From Prinia subflava (Eukaryota; Chordata; Aves; Passeriformes; Cisticolidae): DNA of 64,000 nt. The DNA lies in assembly GCF_021018805.1 (NCBI RefSeq), contig NC_086247.1, forward strand, positions 1,503,501-1,567,500, in the 5' to 3' direction. The position numbers were made by a program, and so were the translations under genes. Positions 35,057 through 47,997 of this stretch are shown piece by piece; within the stretch, counting starts at the first letter, position 1, and each line of letters begins with the position of its first letter. Under the pieces are notes generated by a model that was given only the letters and a program-made list of their open reading frames with translations, was not told the DNA's origin and did not search any database.

Positions 35057-38000
35057 ATGAGGACTCCTCTTGTCACCTTGCTGGCTGCCGCCCTCTGCGT
35101 GGAACAAGGTGAGCCCCTCATGCTGCTTCAGACGAGGATCGGGGGGAAGGTGGTGACGATTTCCCACGTGGCAAAGCTTTAGAGGGCTGTTCTAAAAGAT
35201 TTCCTGTTTAGAACAGTCAGAGAGAGATGCAGGATTCCAGGCAGGACTCTTCAAAATGCTGTTTTATTGCAGAGATGGTGTTACAGCAGTCCAGGGTCGT
35301 GGGTGATGCAGAGCCCAGCCTAAAAGCTGCCAGCTACAGCTTACAGGCATGCCTGAGAGACACTTAAGTTCTGGTTACAATGCATTCTATCTTTTTCTGT
35401 ACTGAATGTGCTAATTTATGACATCTAACCAGCAAAAGACACCAATCCTACAGAATCTACATCATTTCCATACTGTCTTGCACTTTAAACCCTAAAAGCT
35501 ACTCTCCAGACCCCTTTTTTTCTTCTCCCTTGCCACGTTGGCAGGGTCTCTCTGACCTTTGGACCCTTGGCACCCCTTAATTTGCTAAGGGTATTGTTCA
35601 ATCAAGAGGGAATTCACCTTCAGCTGGCCAAACCATTGTTTTCTGGTTGTTCAGTAACTAATGGCTCAGCATTTTACATCTCAGAGCTCGCTTTCATTTC
35701 TACTTCACTTATGGGTTTCGTATCCTCAAAATCTTTTGCCAAGCAATTATATTTATAAGGCTTTCCTGTTTCATCTTTCCCAACAGCTGTCGCCAGCTTT
35801 GTGGTGCTGTGGTGGCGTCACCAATGTCCTTTCGCACCTCAATCAGTGATTTGATGCAGAAATAAGAATCTGATGAATTGATTCTTGTTTCCAGCTCTAG
35901 AGCTCTGGTGGTGCTGGACGCCGGGTTAAATCCTCACCGTGGTCTTTGGGATCTTCCAAAGGGAGGCAAGCTGGGAGTGATAAAAAGCATAACTAAATGG
36001 GTTTTTTTTTCTTCATATTTTCAGGTTTTGAGTATTTTAGAGACTTTTCTGTCCTGCTGCTTCCTCCCTTGTAGTGGTTTGCCACGTGTCTTCCTAGGAA
36101 ATGCAGCACTGGGAACTTTTGTAGATTAAATCAGCGGCAGAAATGAAAGAACGTTTCATGTTAAAAGCATCCCGGTCCCAAAGTGAAGGCTGAGTGTTGT
36201 CCTCCTTCTGGGAGTGAGACAAACGTGTTGCTCCATCGCTCCTGGCACGTGGGAACGATGACCAGAGTGCCAAAATCTCCCCCACACCTGATGGTTTCCC
36301 AGAAACCATGATACGAATCTGGTTGAGAAAGAGGTATCTAATGAATCAATCATCACTGATGTATCAACCCCCTACTCCTACATCCTTTGGAATGGTTCTC
36401 CAGCATGCCTGGAAGAGCAGGACCTTTGGCCAGTTTGGGGTGTGGGAAAATGAGTATTCAATTCTTTTTAAAAAAATGGATCTAGTGCCCACAATTCCTG
36501 ACTGAAGCAACGTAACATGGACAGAAGTGGAGAATTTTCAAAGGCTACATTCTCAGTGTGACCCAGGATGGGTTGGAAAGCTCACAGAGATCCAGGATCA
36601 CAGGTTCATGGTGGGATTCCTTAGTGGTGACATTTGATATCGGCAGCAGATTCCAAACAGATTTAAGGACAGGCTTTTACACAGCAGCTTTCTGTGACCC
36701 AGCCTAGATCCAGAATAAGAGATTGCGGCTTTCTGGCCTAAAACTGTGAGAGAGGAAAAAGTGGAAACTGGAACTTTGATCCTTCTCAGGTATCCTGGGT
36801 CTCATCCAAGAGGCTAATGACCAAATTTTGGTCAAAACTCTTGATCTCTCAGCTGACCAAAGAGCTTCTTTTGCCTTTTCCATCCATAAACTCCCTGTTA
36901 TGGATATTCTGTGTCCAGCAAAAATCATAAAAGGCCTTGATCCTTTTCATAGAATCACATTAAGGGTGGAAAAGACCTCTAAGATCATCAAGTCCTTGCT
37001 GCAATGTTGGACAAAACAAGGCAGATATCTGCTTAAGGTGTCCCTGAAAGTTTCCAGCAAGGAAGATTCCACAGCCTGGAATTGCTCAGAGACTCTCATC
37101 CCTTTAGGAATTTAGTTTTAATATCTCTTAGCATCTGTTTTTTGTACTGTTCTCCCATATTTCCACCACGGGACACATAAAATATTTTATTAATTTCTTC
37201 TTTGCTGCTTCTTTTTTCTCGCACAAAGAAGATTCCTGTGGCTTTCCTCAGCATATTCTCATTTCCAACAAACAAACGAAACCCTTCCAGCCTCTTTGAC
37301 TAAGTCGTATTTCCCAGATCCCTGACCTTTTCTCCTCCCTCTCCTCTGGTCCCTCTCCAGATGCTCTGCATAGTTTTGGAAGTGCCACAGAGAGATTTGG
37401 GGGCTCCAGCTGAGGCCTTGCCAGGGTGGAAAGGCCACTTTGCATATCTTGCACATGACATTTCTGCCCGTGTCCCCTTGGGTGATGCCTGTTTCCATGG
37501 CTGGAATGTGGCACTGTTGGCTCCTGCTGTCGTCACAGTGGTTCTGAATTTTAACGGAACCTGTTGTTTGTCATCCTACATTTAAATGTCTTAAGCTTTG
37601 TGTATTGTAATTTATTTCTCTTTATTTAATTGCATCCACTCTTCATTTTCACTGTTTTATCACATCCATCTGTCAAAATCACTTGAAATTACAGAATTGG
37701 GGGATGGTTTGGGTTGAAAGGGATCTTCAAGGTCATCTCATTCCAACCCCTGCCATGGACAGGGACACCTTCCAATATCCCAGGTTGATCCAAGCCCCAG
37801 TGTCCAACCTGGCCTTGGACACTGCCAGGGATGGGGCAGCCACAGCCTCTCTGGGCAACCTCTGCCAGGGCCTCACCACCCTCACAGGGAGGAATTCCTT
37901 CCATTTTTCCATTTGGTTTGACCAATAATCCTTGGGAATTACCCTCTGAGGGTGTTTCCATGCCTGGCTTTGCACCCATTCCCTGGAATTTCCAGCAGCT

Positions 38001-40485
38001 CCTGTTTCCTGGGATTGCTCCTTAAAACCTCCTTGAATCTCCCCTACTCTGTACATGAAAATTCAACTCCTCGTAGAGGTGAACGAAGCAAAAAAAGCTG
38101 CACAGAATCAACAGCTGATGACTTTTTCCTCCCTTTTTATCGGAAACTTCTCTTTTCATGGTGTGACCTCTGCCGTCCTTCCACGTTCTCACTGCCAACT
38201 TCTTATCAGGCAAAAGCGCGCTCACAGGGACGTGTCCTTTAGCTGCTTTTGCCCTTTCCAAGGTGACAGACTGGCCCCAGGCTTAGCAGGAACTCAGCCA
38301 GCGTTTGGCTTTGTTTCCCTCCAAAAATTAACTTTGCTTTTAAAGGAACTCAATCACAAACCCCCACACTTGACTCTGGGTGGTTTCACGAGCTCTGAAC
38401 TCAACCACCACTATAAAACCTCAGTCTGCCCGGCTGGGGAGTGCTCTGCACATATTTTGGGGTGTTTTATCAGCCAGACTCTGTTTTTTTGCTCTTCTTC
38501 CTTTGTTTTACCACTTACCAGAGGTCTGGCCTACCACGTTGAGGTTTTGAGGGCAGGCACAGACATTCTTGGCAGGAAACACAACTCATGGCTGTGCGAC
38601 CTTCCTGCCAATCACCTGCCACTGTTGCAGATGTAGGAATTATCTCACCAAATCTGCCTTTAGCCCTTAAACCAAGATTTTGATTAAGATTTTCCACTCA
38701 TTCCCGATTTTAGGCTAAAGCCAGGAGTTTGACAGAGCATCTGAGGGCTCTCACCAGACTTCCTAGAACTGAGGTTAGGCCAGTTCAGTGATGTCCAAGC
38801 CCAGAAAAAGAGATGTGACAGCAGTCTCTGAGCCAGATGAAAGAGAACGAGGACACTGGGCATTGTCCACTTCCTCAAAACACTACGGGCATCTTTAAAT
38901 TCTCCCTGCCAAGCCCTGCCCAGGAGAAACTCTGAGCAGTAATTGGCAATTCCCGTGGCCGAGCCCTCAGGACCGAGCCGCTCTGGCTCAGCAATAATCT
39001 CCTTCATAAAAGCCCCCAAATCCTTGAATTCCACTCACATCTCCTGCTCCTGGGGATTGCAAACAGATCGATAACGCTCCGCAGCCTGAACCAGAGGAGA
39101 CAGAGAGGGATTTAGCGCTGCTGCCACGGGTCAGGAGATAAAGAAAGCCACTGGTCATTCCCACAAAAACATTCCTCAGGCTGTAACGAGGGAAGTGGAG
39201 ATGCCTGCACTGGAGCTTTTGTGGTTTTCAAACCTTGTAATGTGCTTTTTCAATTTTTTTTTTTTCCCCGTTCCAGTTTATCCATTCATGTGCTACACCT
39301 GCCAAGAACAGGAGTCCAACAAGGAGTGTTTGACCATTTCCATGTGTGCCAAGGAGGACAAACACTGCGTCACCATCCGGAAGGACGTTGGGACAAGTAG
39401 GTTTGGGAACAACACCTCGTTTGTTTTGTAGGAGAGCAGTCCCAGGAATGGGATTTCATCCCACTACGGAAACAACAGGCCTTGATGGCCAACTTTTGGG
39501 AGACACTGACCTTGTGGCTCCCTACTGGAGTGTCCAGACACACCTGACATTCTGGAAACTGGGGAAATGATGAGGACACACAGAGCAGCACCAGGGAGTA
39601 GATTCACACCTGGAGCTGTGCTCGTTTCACTCCCAGAACTGTTTTGGAGAAGTGTTTTGGCCAAACCTCACCTTGGCTGACTCCTTGTGCCAAGCAAAAT
39701 CTTTCAGGGCTGTTCTGGGGGCTCTGCGTCCTCAAAGACCTCCATGTGCTCTTATCCCAAATTTCAGGGCGTGCAGAACATTCCCCCTGTGTTTATGTTG
39801 TGGGAAAACCATCCAGGTGGGAATGACCCAGCCCTGAGCATCACTCCCATGCCAGATGGAATTGAAAGCCACAGGTGCTAATTCCATGTTAGGATTGACA
39901 AAACCTAAAAACATGTAGCCCAGAGGAGTCCTGGTTGGATTTGATGGTCTTAAAGGTCTTTTCCAACCTTGACAGTTCTAGGATTCTATGAGACTGTGGC
40001 TGCCCCATCCTGGAAGTGTCCAAGGCCAGGCTGGATGGGCCTGTGAGCAACCTGGTCTGGTGGGAGGTGTCCCTGCCCATGGATGATTTTTAAGGTCCCT
40101 TCCAACCCAAACCATTCCATGATTCCATGATTAATTCCATGAAGACTGCCTTGAGAATTAGTGCCTGACCTTGCTTTACTCACCAAAACAGATTTAGCCA
40201 CAAAAATATTTAAATGCTGATTTTTCATCCTCTTTTTTCTCTTCCTGCCCCAACTTTTTTTCCCCTGCACCAGAGCCCAACAAACCCAAATACATCATCT
40301 CCAAGATGTGTTCTCCAACGTGCCCAGCAACAGGTCAGCAACAAATCCAAAGCTCCCAGCATGTTTCCTGCTGTGAGAAACCCTTGTGCAACGTGAGTGG
40401 AGTCAGCAGCAGGCAGAGCAGCCACGGAGTGATGTCCCTGGGTGTCCTGGCCAGCGTCACTTACATCTTTGCATACGGATTGTGA
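35057..40485 (+). CDS. Divergent GPI-anchored Ly6 protein (gene D)
   Basis: Complete three-exon gene: 35057-35108, 39277-39396 and 40274-40485, 127 aa. Exon 1 encodes signal peptide MRTPLVTLLAAALCVEQ. The mature part begins YPFMCYTC, then ECL, SMC, KHC, ISKMC, PTC, VSCCEKPLCNVS, so the ten-cysteine fold is kept. It differs from its neighbours in several ways: the Gly-rich hinge at the exon 2/3 joint (VGLGxx) is replaced by VGTKPNKPKY, finger 3 is Gln/Ser-rich (GQQQIQSSQ) instead of the usual N/G-rich loop, and exon 3 is one codon longer. The C-terminal hydrophobic run (VMSLGVLASVTYIFAYGL) is a plausible GPI signal. Introns are 4168 nt (holding a 595-bp LTR) and 877 nt, both phase 1. TATA is 55 bp upstream of the ATG and AATAAA is at 40517. 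The exon 2 donor is GTAGGT. The loop changes suggest a different ligand, which is inference. Confidence 0.9.
35191..35785 (-). mobile_element. Solo LTR in intron 1 of gene D (family 2, probably ERVL-type)
   Basis: 595-bp element that on the minus strand begins TGTTGGGAAAGATGAAAC and ends CTTTTAGA. It is flanked by perfect 5-bp duplications GCTGT (35186-35190 and 35786-35790). On its sense strand it has AATAAA (complement at 35263-35268) near the 3' end, as expected for R/U5. It is unrelated to family 1 and antisense to gene D. The ERVL label rests on the 5-bp duplication and is tentative. Confidence 0.75.
36940..37540 (-). mobile_element. Older CR1 LINE relic in intron 1 of gene D
   Basis: Reverse CR1 start TCATAGAATCACATTAAGGGTGGAAAAGACCTCTAAGATC. 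Later blocks such as GGGGGCTCCAGCTGAGGCCTTGCCAGG suggest one long degraded copy, but continuity is uncertain. Confidence 0.6.
37690..37930 (-). mobile_element. CR1 LINE 3' end in intron 1 of gene D
   Basis: Reverse CR1: GGGGGATGGTTTGGGTTGAAAGGGATC through GGCAACCTCTGCCAGGGCCTCACCACCCTCACAGGGAGG. Confidence 0.85.
39920..40135 (+). mobile_element. Two forward CR1 3' ends in intron 2 of gene D
   Basis: A short copy (39920-39991, ending GTTCTAGGATTCTATGA) is followed directly by a second (39992-40135, ending CATTCCATGATTCCATGA), just before exon 3. Confidence 0.8.
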
Positions 40486-40516
40486 TGGGTTTGGAGGAGC
40501 TGCCCGTGATGGCTGA

Positions 40517-40522
40517 AATAAA
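40517..40522 (+). promoter_or_regulatory. Polyadenylation signal of gene D
   Basis: AATAAA only 32 bp after the stop codon, with TTTGTGTGTTGTGGTTG about 35 bp on. Gene D has an unusually short 3' UTR for this array. Confidence 0.75.
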
Positions 40523-42465
40523 AGTGCTGTTCTGGGATAATTTCCACTCTCAAGGATTTGTGTGTTGTGGTTGAGCCTCCCCTGGGATTTTCAAGAGAGC
40601 CTGAGTAAGTCAGGTGCTGAACTCCCATTGATTTCCTGAGCCTGCTTGAATCCAAAGTGTCCCCAGACATTCAAATAACCTAAGAAAACTTACAGAAAAT
40701 GGCCTTTTTGACATGTCCAAGCTTCAAATCATTATTGCTCCGAGGAGATCCTTGAAGCCAGGGTTTTGTTTCTTACTTTCAAAGCTCTGTGAGGAATAAC
40801 ATCCCACCCTGCCTGAAACACAGGGAATGGCTCCACATTTGTGTCAGCACTGGGGATGATCAGTGAATTTGTTCACAGTGAGTTTGGTTATCAAGCATCT
40901 GTTTACAAACAAGCAGGTGGAAGTAAAGCTGATTTGTGGCAGCCTTGCACACATTTCTCCAGCCTCAGTGGGGAGCAGTTCCTGGCTCCTCAGGCTCTTT
41001 CCTCCCATTCCCATTTTGAAATGAGCTTCTCTCATCAGAGAAAAGGGGGGAAGGCACAGAGGGAAATATGTGGCTGAGAGGGGAAAGGCAGAAGGGAAGC
41101 AACGGGGACAGCCCACCGAGCTGGGAGCTGCTCTCACACTGCCTCCTCATGGACCTCATCCAGCTGGAAAAGGCATCCCCGTATCTACTCCCCTCTTTTC
41201 TTTTTCCAGGGCCAAAACAACCTCACACAGCTGTTGCCAATCCCTGTTGTCATTCAGAGATTGTGAGAGGCTTTCTACAGACCCACGTTCCTGGCAGAGA
41301 AGCCATCCATTGTGTTGAGCCTTGTTTGGTTTTGGGAGCCCTCTGCTCCCTCCTGTCCCCGCAGGAGCTGCAGCTGAGGGGAGACAGAAAAGCTCTGTAG
41401 GAGGCCTGGGGGGTGTCACAGAGAAGAAGAAGGGGCAGCCAGCCAGGGACTCACACAAACAGCTCGGAGCTTCTTGGGTCACAGCCCCGGCTGCAAGCTC
41501 CCATTCCTGGAAAACACACAGGAAAAAAAAAAAACGGAGAAAAAGAGAAGCTGGCAGCATCCCCAGCTCAGCTGCGTCCTGGGAGAAACCAGAGCTGGTC
41601 CAAACAATTGAAGGGTGTCGGTTTTTCTGTTGTGTTTGATGGTTAAATGAGATCTTTGCTTTTTCTGAAGCATTGCCCGGGAACTCTGCTGGGTTTTGGT
41701 TGCACATGTGGATTTTTGAGGCTTTTCACGGTGCCTGGATTTCACAGCCACTGGTTTTCCAGGAGGATGAAAGATTCCACATCAAACTTCATGTTTTGTG
41801 CTGTGAGCTCTGGATCTGGTGACTGGTTTTAAATATTTTGTTTAATGGATGGAGGGGAAATGGAGGAAATGAAAGAGGTGACACCACAGTGGTGGGCAGG
41901 GACAGGAGGACACTGAGAGATTGGTGAGCTGTGCCTGGAGATGACAGATGTCAAAAGACCAAACCAACAGCAGAACCTGCGGTTAATTTTCTTTCACCAA
42001 AGACAACCTCAAAAGGGAAGGAAAATTAGGATGGAGAAGGAGAAGAAAAAAGTTTTTAAACCAAGAAGAAGGAAGAGATGTGCAGATGTTCAGGGCAGGC
42101 ACGGGTAGGGCTGTGGTGGCTGTGCTGCCTCCCAATTCCAGGAGCAAATCCTGCAGGAGAAGTCCTCCAGGAGCAAGTCCTCCATACCCTGCACAGCTTT
42201 TCCCTGCAGGACCTGAGGTGCTTTCACAAAACTCCAGGAAAGTTTGGCTCCAGGCCAAAGCTGTTACTGTTTTACCACCTGTCACATTGGCAGGACAAAG
42301 AGGAAATAGAAGGGGCAGTTTTACTTCTCAACCAGTTTTGCTGGACGTGAGAAAACAGAAACTTGGTGGGAGAGACCATCTGGAGGGGAAGGAACGAGTG
42401 GAGGGTTGAGATCAGTCCAGGGAGGGTGTGGGGAACCAGGATGGACACACTTCAGGAGGGAGAAC

Positions 42466-43158
42466 TCTCAGGGTTGTTGTTCCCTGAGATTCTCCTCGGG
42501 GTTGCTGTTCCCCGAGGTAATAAGGTTTTTCGTCTTCTCTTTGCCCTAAGTGTTTCACACCGGAGGTAGAGACGACAAGCTGAGTCTGCCAGTCCGTGTT
42601 TCCAAGGTTTTTTATTCTTAATTATCTCTCAGTTCTTTCTCTGCTCTGCAAGGCATCTCCAGCAGAGCAGGACACGCGGGGGACTGGGTGGATCAGAGAG
42701 CCCCGCACCTTATGTACAGCACCCCTGACCCAACCACTGTCCAAAACGAACTTTTTATTCACAGAATTTTACCAATGCCTACTACCTATGCTAACATGTC
42801 ATTTCTACTCTAAACCAATCTCTAAAATCCAACTCAGCAAAAGATGGGGGATGAGAACAAGAACAAGGAGCACAGGACCACTCCCCAATTCCTCCATCTT
42901 GTCTCTTCAAACCCATATACTAAAAATCCTAAATTCTACATTTACACTCTGTGATAAACTAACTACTACTTATTTTGAATTCTCTCAGCTTGTGATTCTT
43001 CATGCAATGTGGGCATTCACTCCCGTGGACAGGGATCAGAGGCAGTGTCCTCCTGGGCTCTGTGTGAGGCTGGCTGAGCCCCTTGTACAGATCCCAGACC
43101 CCCCTGTCCGGTCTCCAAACCCTCCAGGGTGACCAGAGGGATGTCCTGGACTCTGACA
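42466..43158 (-). mobile_element. Complete ERVK-like solo LTR between genes D and LY6E (family 1)
   Basis: 693-bp copy on the minus strand, flanked by perfect 6-bp duplications GAGAAC (42460-42465 and 43159-43164). It is highly similar to the 26531 copy along its whole length. There is no internal retroviral DNA beside it. Confidence 0.88.
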
Positions 43159-44194
43159 GAGAACAAACCTTGTCCAGATCTTCTGCCCACCTTTACTCCC
43201 AGCTCTTCCCCCACTTTTCACCGCAGCGGTTTAAGTGCTGCCAGAAGGTCAAATGAGAGTGGTTTCCTAGAGTTGTCCACAAATTCAGAGGAAGCCTTTT
43301 TTTTTTCCCTGAAACTTCTGGATGCCAAAGCAGCTGGATTAGCCAGGATTACTCTGACTGATTCCTTGGAGGTGAAGGGATTGTGCTTAATGGGATTTAC
43401 TCTTCCTCTTGTCCACCCACCTAGTTCCTGGACTGAAAGCTCACGGCTGTGAGAGCTGAAGGTCTTGGAAAAGTAAATCTGGAGGTGGGAATTCTGGATG
43501 GACTTTGTGCTGATCCTCTGAGTGGAAAATAGCTGGAACTTTTCCAAATAAAGAAGGAAGAGGGACAATTTAAAGCTCTCCCCCTTGATTGGAGGTGAGG
43601 AATGGGCTGATTATGAGGTCACTGCTCCATTTCCACACTGGTTCCTCCCTTCCGTGGGCTGGAGGAAGGTGCAGGTAGAAGGTCAAGGCTTCTGTGGCTC
43701 AGCTTTAGGCAAAGCCCAAATCTCCTTTTTTCCCCCATGGACTGGATCAGTCCCATTTCCCTTCTCCAGTGTGAGGTTTGGGTGCTGGTGCTTTCCAGGC
43801 TGAGCTGTCTGGGAGAAGAATTCCAGGTGATTCTTGGAGCTTCGGTGTAGGATTTGTTTTCCAAGCCCACAGCTCTGAGCTGCACCTGCAGAGTCAGGAG
43901 CTGTGTTTGTGTGGAGTAAGAGGGAAGACAGGTGTGGAGACACAACCACATCAAACACTACAGCAAGAACCATTTTGCTGCCACAGATATTAATGAGATG
44001 AACTAATTAACACATCAAAAGTGAATAAAATTAGTGTTTTCGACATAAATATGCAAATCAGTGAAGGTTGTCAGCCGAAGTGGTGTCCAGGAGAATGGGG
44101 AAAAGAAATCCATCACAGCCACCAAAGCCAGGCTGTTTCTTCTGCTCCTGTTTCTTTGAAAATCTGGATATTTTGGGAGACTGGGTCTAAATCA

Positions 44195-44310
44195 GGGATT
44201 CATTTAGGCTGGAAAGGACCTCCAAGATCACTGAGTCCAATCCTCACCTTGTCAACCAGACCAGAGCACTGGGTGCCACATCCAAAACCTTTCCATGAAG
44301 AGATGTGGAA
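44195..44310 (-). mobile_element. CR1 LINE 3' fragment
   Basis: Reverse CR1: TTCATTTAGGCTGGAAAGGACCTCCAAGATCACTGAGTCC. The next ~600 bp may be a very old forward CR1 body, but I cannot show it. Confidence 0.7.
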
Positions 44311-45461
44311 ATAATCCATTATTATAAAGGGCTTAGGATGCTCTCTAGGGACACACAGAGAGCAGCCAACCCAAACTGGGAAAAAAAGCTCTGAAACAGA
44401 TCATCAAACAAGGGTGTAGGGGCTATCAGGGAGGCAGGGATGATCAGCAAGAATTTTGTGACAGGTTGGGTGATATCCCTCCCTGTGACAAGACAGCAAA
44501 ATCTGTGAGGGTAAAAGTGGTACCTGTCACACAGCTCAGCCTTAATAAAGCTTTTGGCACGGTGTCACGTGGTGGGCTCAGAAGCAAAACCAAGAAAACC
44601 CAGTGGGGCTGAAATCATGAGCAAATCACAGCCAACAATTTGCTGTCAGGCTGGAACGATCCATTAAAAGGCTCCTCTTGGCTCTGGGAGGATGCAAAAG
44701 TTTTAATTGCTGGTTTGGATGACGTATTAGACAATAAATTCACTGAGCTCACGGGTGACAAGCTGAGGCAATCTGCAAACAGGAGAACTGTGGGTGATTC
44801 CAGTAAATTTACGGGGTAGGCTGAGAAAAGAGGGTTTAATTTAGGAAGGGCAAGCACAAAGCTCTCCATTTAATGTGGCACAAATATGGGATGAGGGAAT
44901 CTCCCTCACAGCAATCTGGCAGGAAAAGAAGATGTGCCAGATCACAAGTTTAACACGTGTCAAACTTTGGGAGAAAAATGCAAACCAAAGCCTCCTGGAT
45001 GCTTTGAATTCCTTGCTGGAATTCTGCACTCCATGGAAAAATCTTACACATTGCACTGGGAAGTGTAAACCTGGTGTGTGACGGGATGAGAACCTCCCAG
45101 ATCCTCCAAATGGAAGGTTTGGCCCGCTTGGTTCTTCCCACTTTTTGTGTTCACACAGCAGCAGAGAGGATTTTAGACAGCATCAGAAGGAATTCCTGGC
45201 ATCCAAAATAGGGTGAAGAGCTGGAAAGCTGCCGCCAGAAGCAGCAGCTTTAGCACCATAATTAGGATTCATCAAAGCATGGAAAAACTCTGGTCTCAGC
45301 ATCTCCTTCGTGTCTCCACTGGGGCTGGAGGGTGAACTCACTCATTCCCGGTCATTCCCATTCCTGCTTCTCTCTGTCACCTTTCTGCCATCCCCATCTG
45401 GAGCTGATTCCCTGCACCAGAGCAGAACTGGAGTGTTCAGGGCTAGCTTTGCCCTACCACG

Positions 45462-45580
45462 GAATCATGGAATGTTCTGGGTTGGAAGGGACCTGCAAGA
45501 CCTCGTTCCAATCACTCTGGCCATGAGCAGGGACACCTTCCAGGAGATCCTGGCTGCTCCAGGACAAAGATTGAACAGCA
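45462..45580 (-). mobile_element. CR1 LINE 3' fragment
   Basis: Reverse CR1: GGAATCATGGAATGTTCTGGGTTGGAAGGGACC. Confidence 0.75.
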
Positions 45581-47997
45581 AAAGTGACCCAAAGCTCTTC
45601 CAGTGATGTGGGAAGAGCTTCCAGGCAGGAACTTTCACTCCCAAAAAGTGTTCAGCTCCCAGGATTTCAGCTGACGTTAAAGCAGTGCTGAGGCACAAGG
45701 TGCAGAGAGCTCTGCATAGGAATTATGGTTTTCCCATTTTCCAGCTGATTCCTTACTCAGGCAAAGCCTTAAATTCCACACAAAGAATTGGAGGTGCCAG
45801 GGGTACGATTTTCCTTGGTCCAGGAGAGGCAGGAACAGGCCCTGGCCCTGTGCCCAGTGCTCACAGCAGCTCACCTGGGAGCTGCCTGCAGCTCCAGGAT
45901 GCAGAATTAGATGTTAATTAGCAATTAGATAACGAGTAGACCCCGCTCCTGGGAATGAGAAACTCCCTTCTGCAGCCACAGGAAACTCCAGGAATGAAAC
46001 TCCCTGGGAGATCTGTGGGGAGGAGAGACTTGGTAATATAAAAATCTTGGAGAAAGTGGATTTTGCCTTTCACTCTCTTCCTTATGGATTTCACTGGGTC
46101 ACAAGCACAACCGTGGGTGTGCCCAGATCATCTGGCCTGTGTCACTTCAGTGCCACCAAGCAGCCAGAAGATAAAAGCCCCACAATTCTCATTGTGTCTT
46201 TCAGGCTGAGCACTTAGTGAACATTAAAAGGTGAAAGGCAGAGCAAAAAAAAACCCAATTTTGGACTTTTTACAGCTTTTGGAGAGAGGATGATGTCCTT
46301 GCTCACTTTCTCTTTCGTTTTACCCCTTTTAGATGAAATTCCTGAATATCCCAGCCCTTTTGTTTACTTTATCTGTGTGTTTTATGGCTCCCGCCCTGCT
46401 CTTAGTCCTCTGGAGTTTCCTATCCAAGGTCACCTCGTTCTTTCTCTGCTTTTGAATGAGCACAGGCACGGTGCTCCACGGCAACTGCCTTTCCTTTGTT
46501 CTGCTGGTTCTTCTGGTCCTTCCACACCCTGGAACACTCCCATTCCCATGTTTTCTACACCAGGTTTAACATTCCCACCACAAACCCCCACAAGTCTATC
46601 ACCTTGCCTACAGCTTCAGCGTATTTTTGTGCTGCCTCCTTGGAGCCTGGTGAATTCCTCGTCCACAGGAAAGTGGATTTTTTTGGTGGAGGGAATAAGG
46701 GAAAGAATGGAAAAGCCTCTTCCCTCGCCCCAAAATCCCAGAGATGAGGCCTCTGTTGTGGAAGAGGAGGTGCCCAAGAGGTTGTGCAGGTGGTCCAGAA
46801 CCTCTGATGGCACAAAAAAAGGAAAAAGGCCAGGACTGGGGAAAAAAAAAGTGCTATAAAACAAGTCCAGAGTTCACCCAGGAAATGGAATTAGGCCTGG
46901 AGACAGGGAAAGCACTACATAGTTAAGGATTAGTGTCAGAGAAGAGAATTGTGGAATATCCTGAGTTGGGAGAGCAAAAGATCATCAATTCCAACCCTAA
47001 AAGTCACAGCCTGAGGCCAGTGACAGATGGAGACAAATCAGCACATGGCCAAGGTCCAGGCAGGACAAGGCTGCAGACAGGGACACTTAGGGGGCCTAAA
47101 GGGTTAGGCTTGAGCTTAAAGGGGGTCCCTGGAGCCATGGGCACAGTCTGAGGAGGGCCCTGCTGAGACTGCTCAGGCAAATTAAAGTTTTTGCCTGAGA
47201 AACAAGCTCTTCCTGAAGAACCACAGTTGTTTTCCTGTCAAAACAAGCACGGCTGAGTCACGCAGACTTTGGAAGGAGGAAGTGTGAGAATTCCAGCACC
47301 GGCTGAGCATTACCAGGCAGCAATCCACTTTCACCTCAGGCCCGGGCAAGAAAGGGAAAAGGAAATGTGGATGTCAGCCAGAAGTGAAAGTTCATCAGTC
47401 TGACAGCCAGATACTGACTGCATGTTGTGGTTGGAGGGGGGCAGATGAAGGTTTTATTCCTTTATCCATAAAAAATATAATAAATGGCGTGGCCCAAAGA
47501 TCTGGTTGGGCACAATTATTTCAGGAATTTTCAGGAATGACCTGAGAGAAATCCCAGGTGTTTCCCCACAGGATGCAGCAGAGGTGGTAGAGGACAGTGA
47601 CCTGTTTGGAAACATTTGGAAACAGACAGCAAAGAATAACCTGCAGCTTGGTTTGCCCACGGAATGTCCAGAGCATCCCTGGATGCTCCAGGTATTATCC
47701 TGAGGGTCTTCTGGACAGCTTAGATCCTGAGAGATCAGGAGGGACTTCATGAGGAGGAGCATCCAGGGCGGGATGATGAGGAAGGGCTGGGATATGAAGT
47801 CAGGCCTCTCATTCAGCCAGGGGCAGCAGGATGGTGCGAGCAGGAATTCCAGTGATGGTGATTCCCAGCTCCAGCATTCCATGGAGTGTCAGGGCCTGTG
47901 CCAGCACCTGGGCAAGGAGGACCTTCATGCCCAGACTGAAGCACTGGGTGAAGTTGCATGAAAGCACTCCAGACAAAGAGAACTTTAGGGATGAGAG

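Noticed and set aside
42596..43132. 178-codon + frame and similar frames at 67-552 and 26367-27141
   Set aside because: Same LTR read on its antisense strand. The frame is shared only because the copies are related, and there is no retroviral protein in it.
44380..44900. Possible ancient CR1 coding body
   Set aside because: A few phrases resemble CR1 reverse-transcriptase DNA, but similarity is too weak to support by eye.
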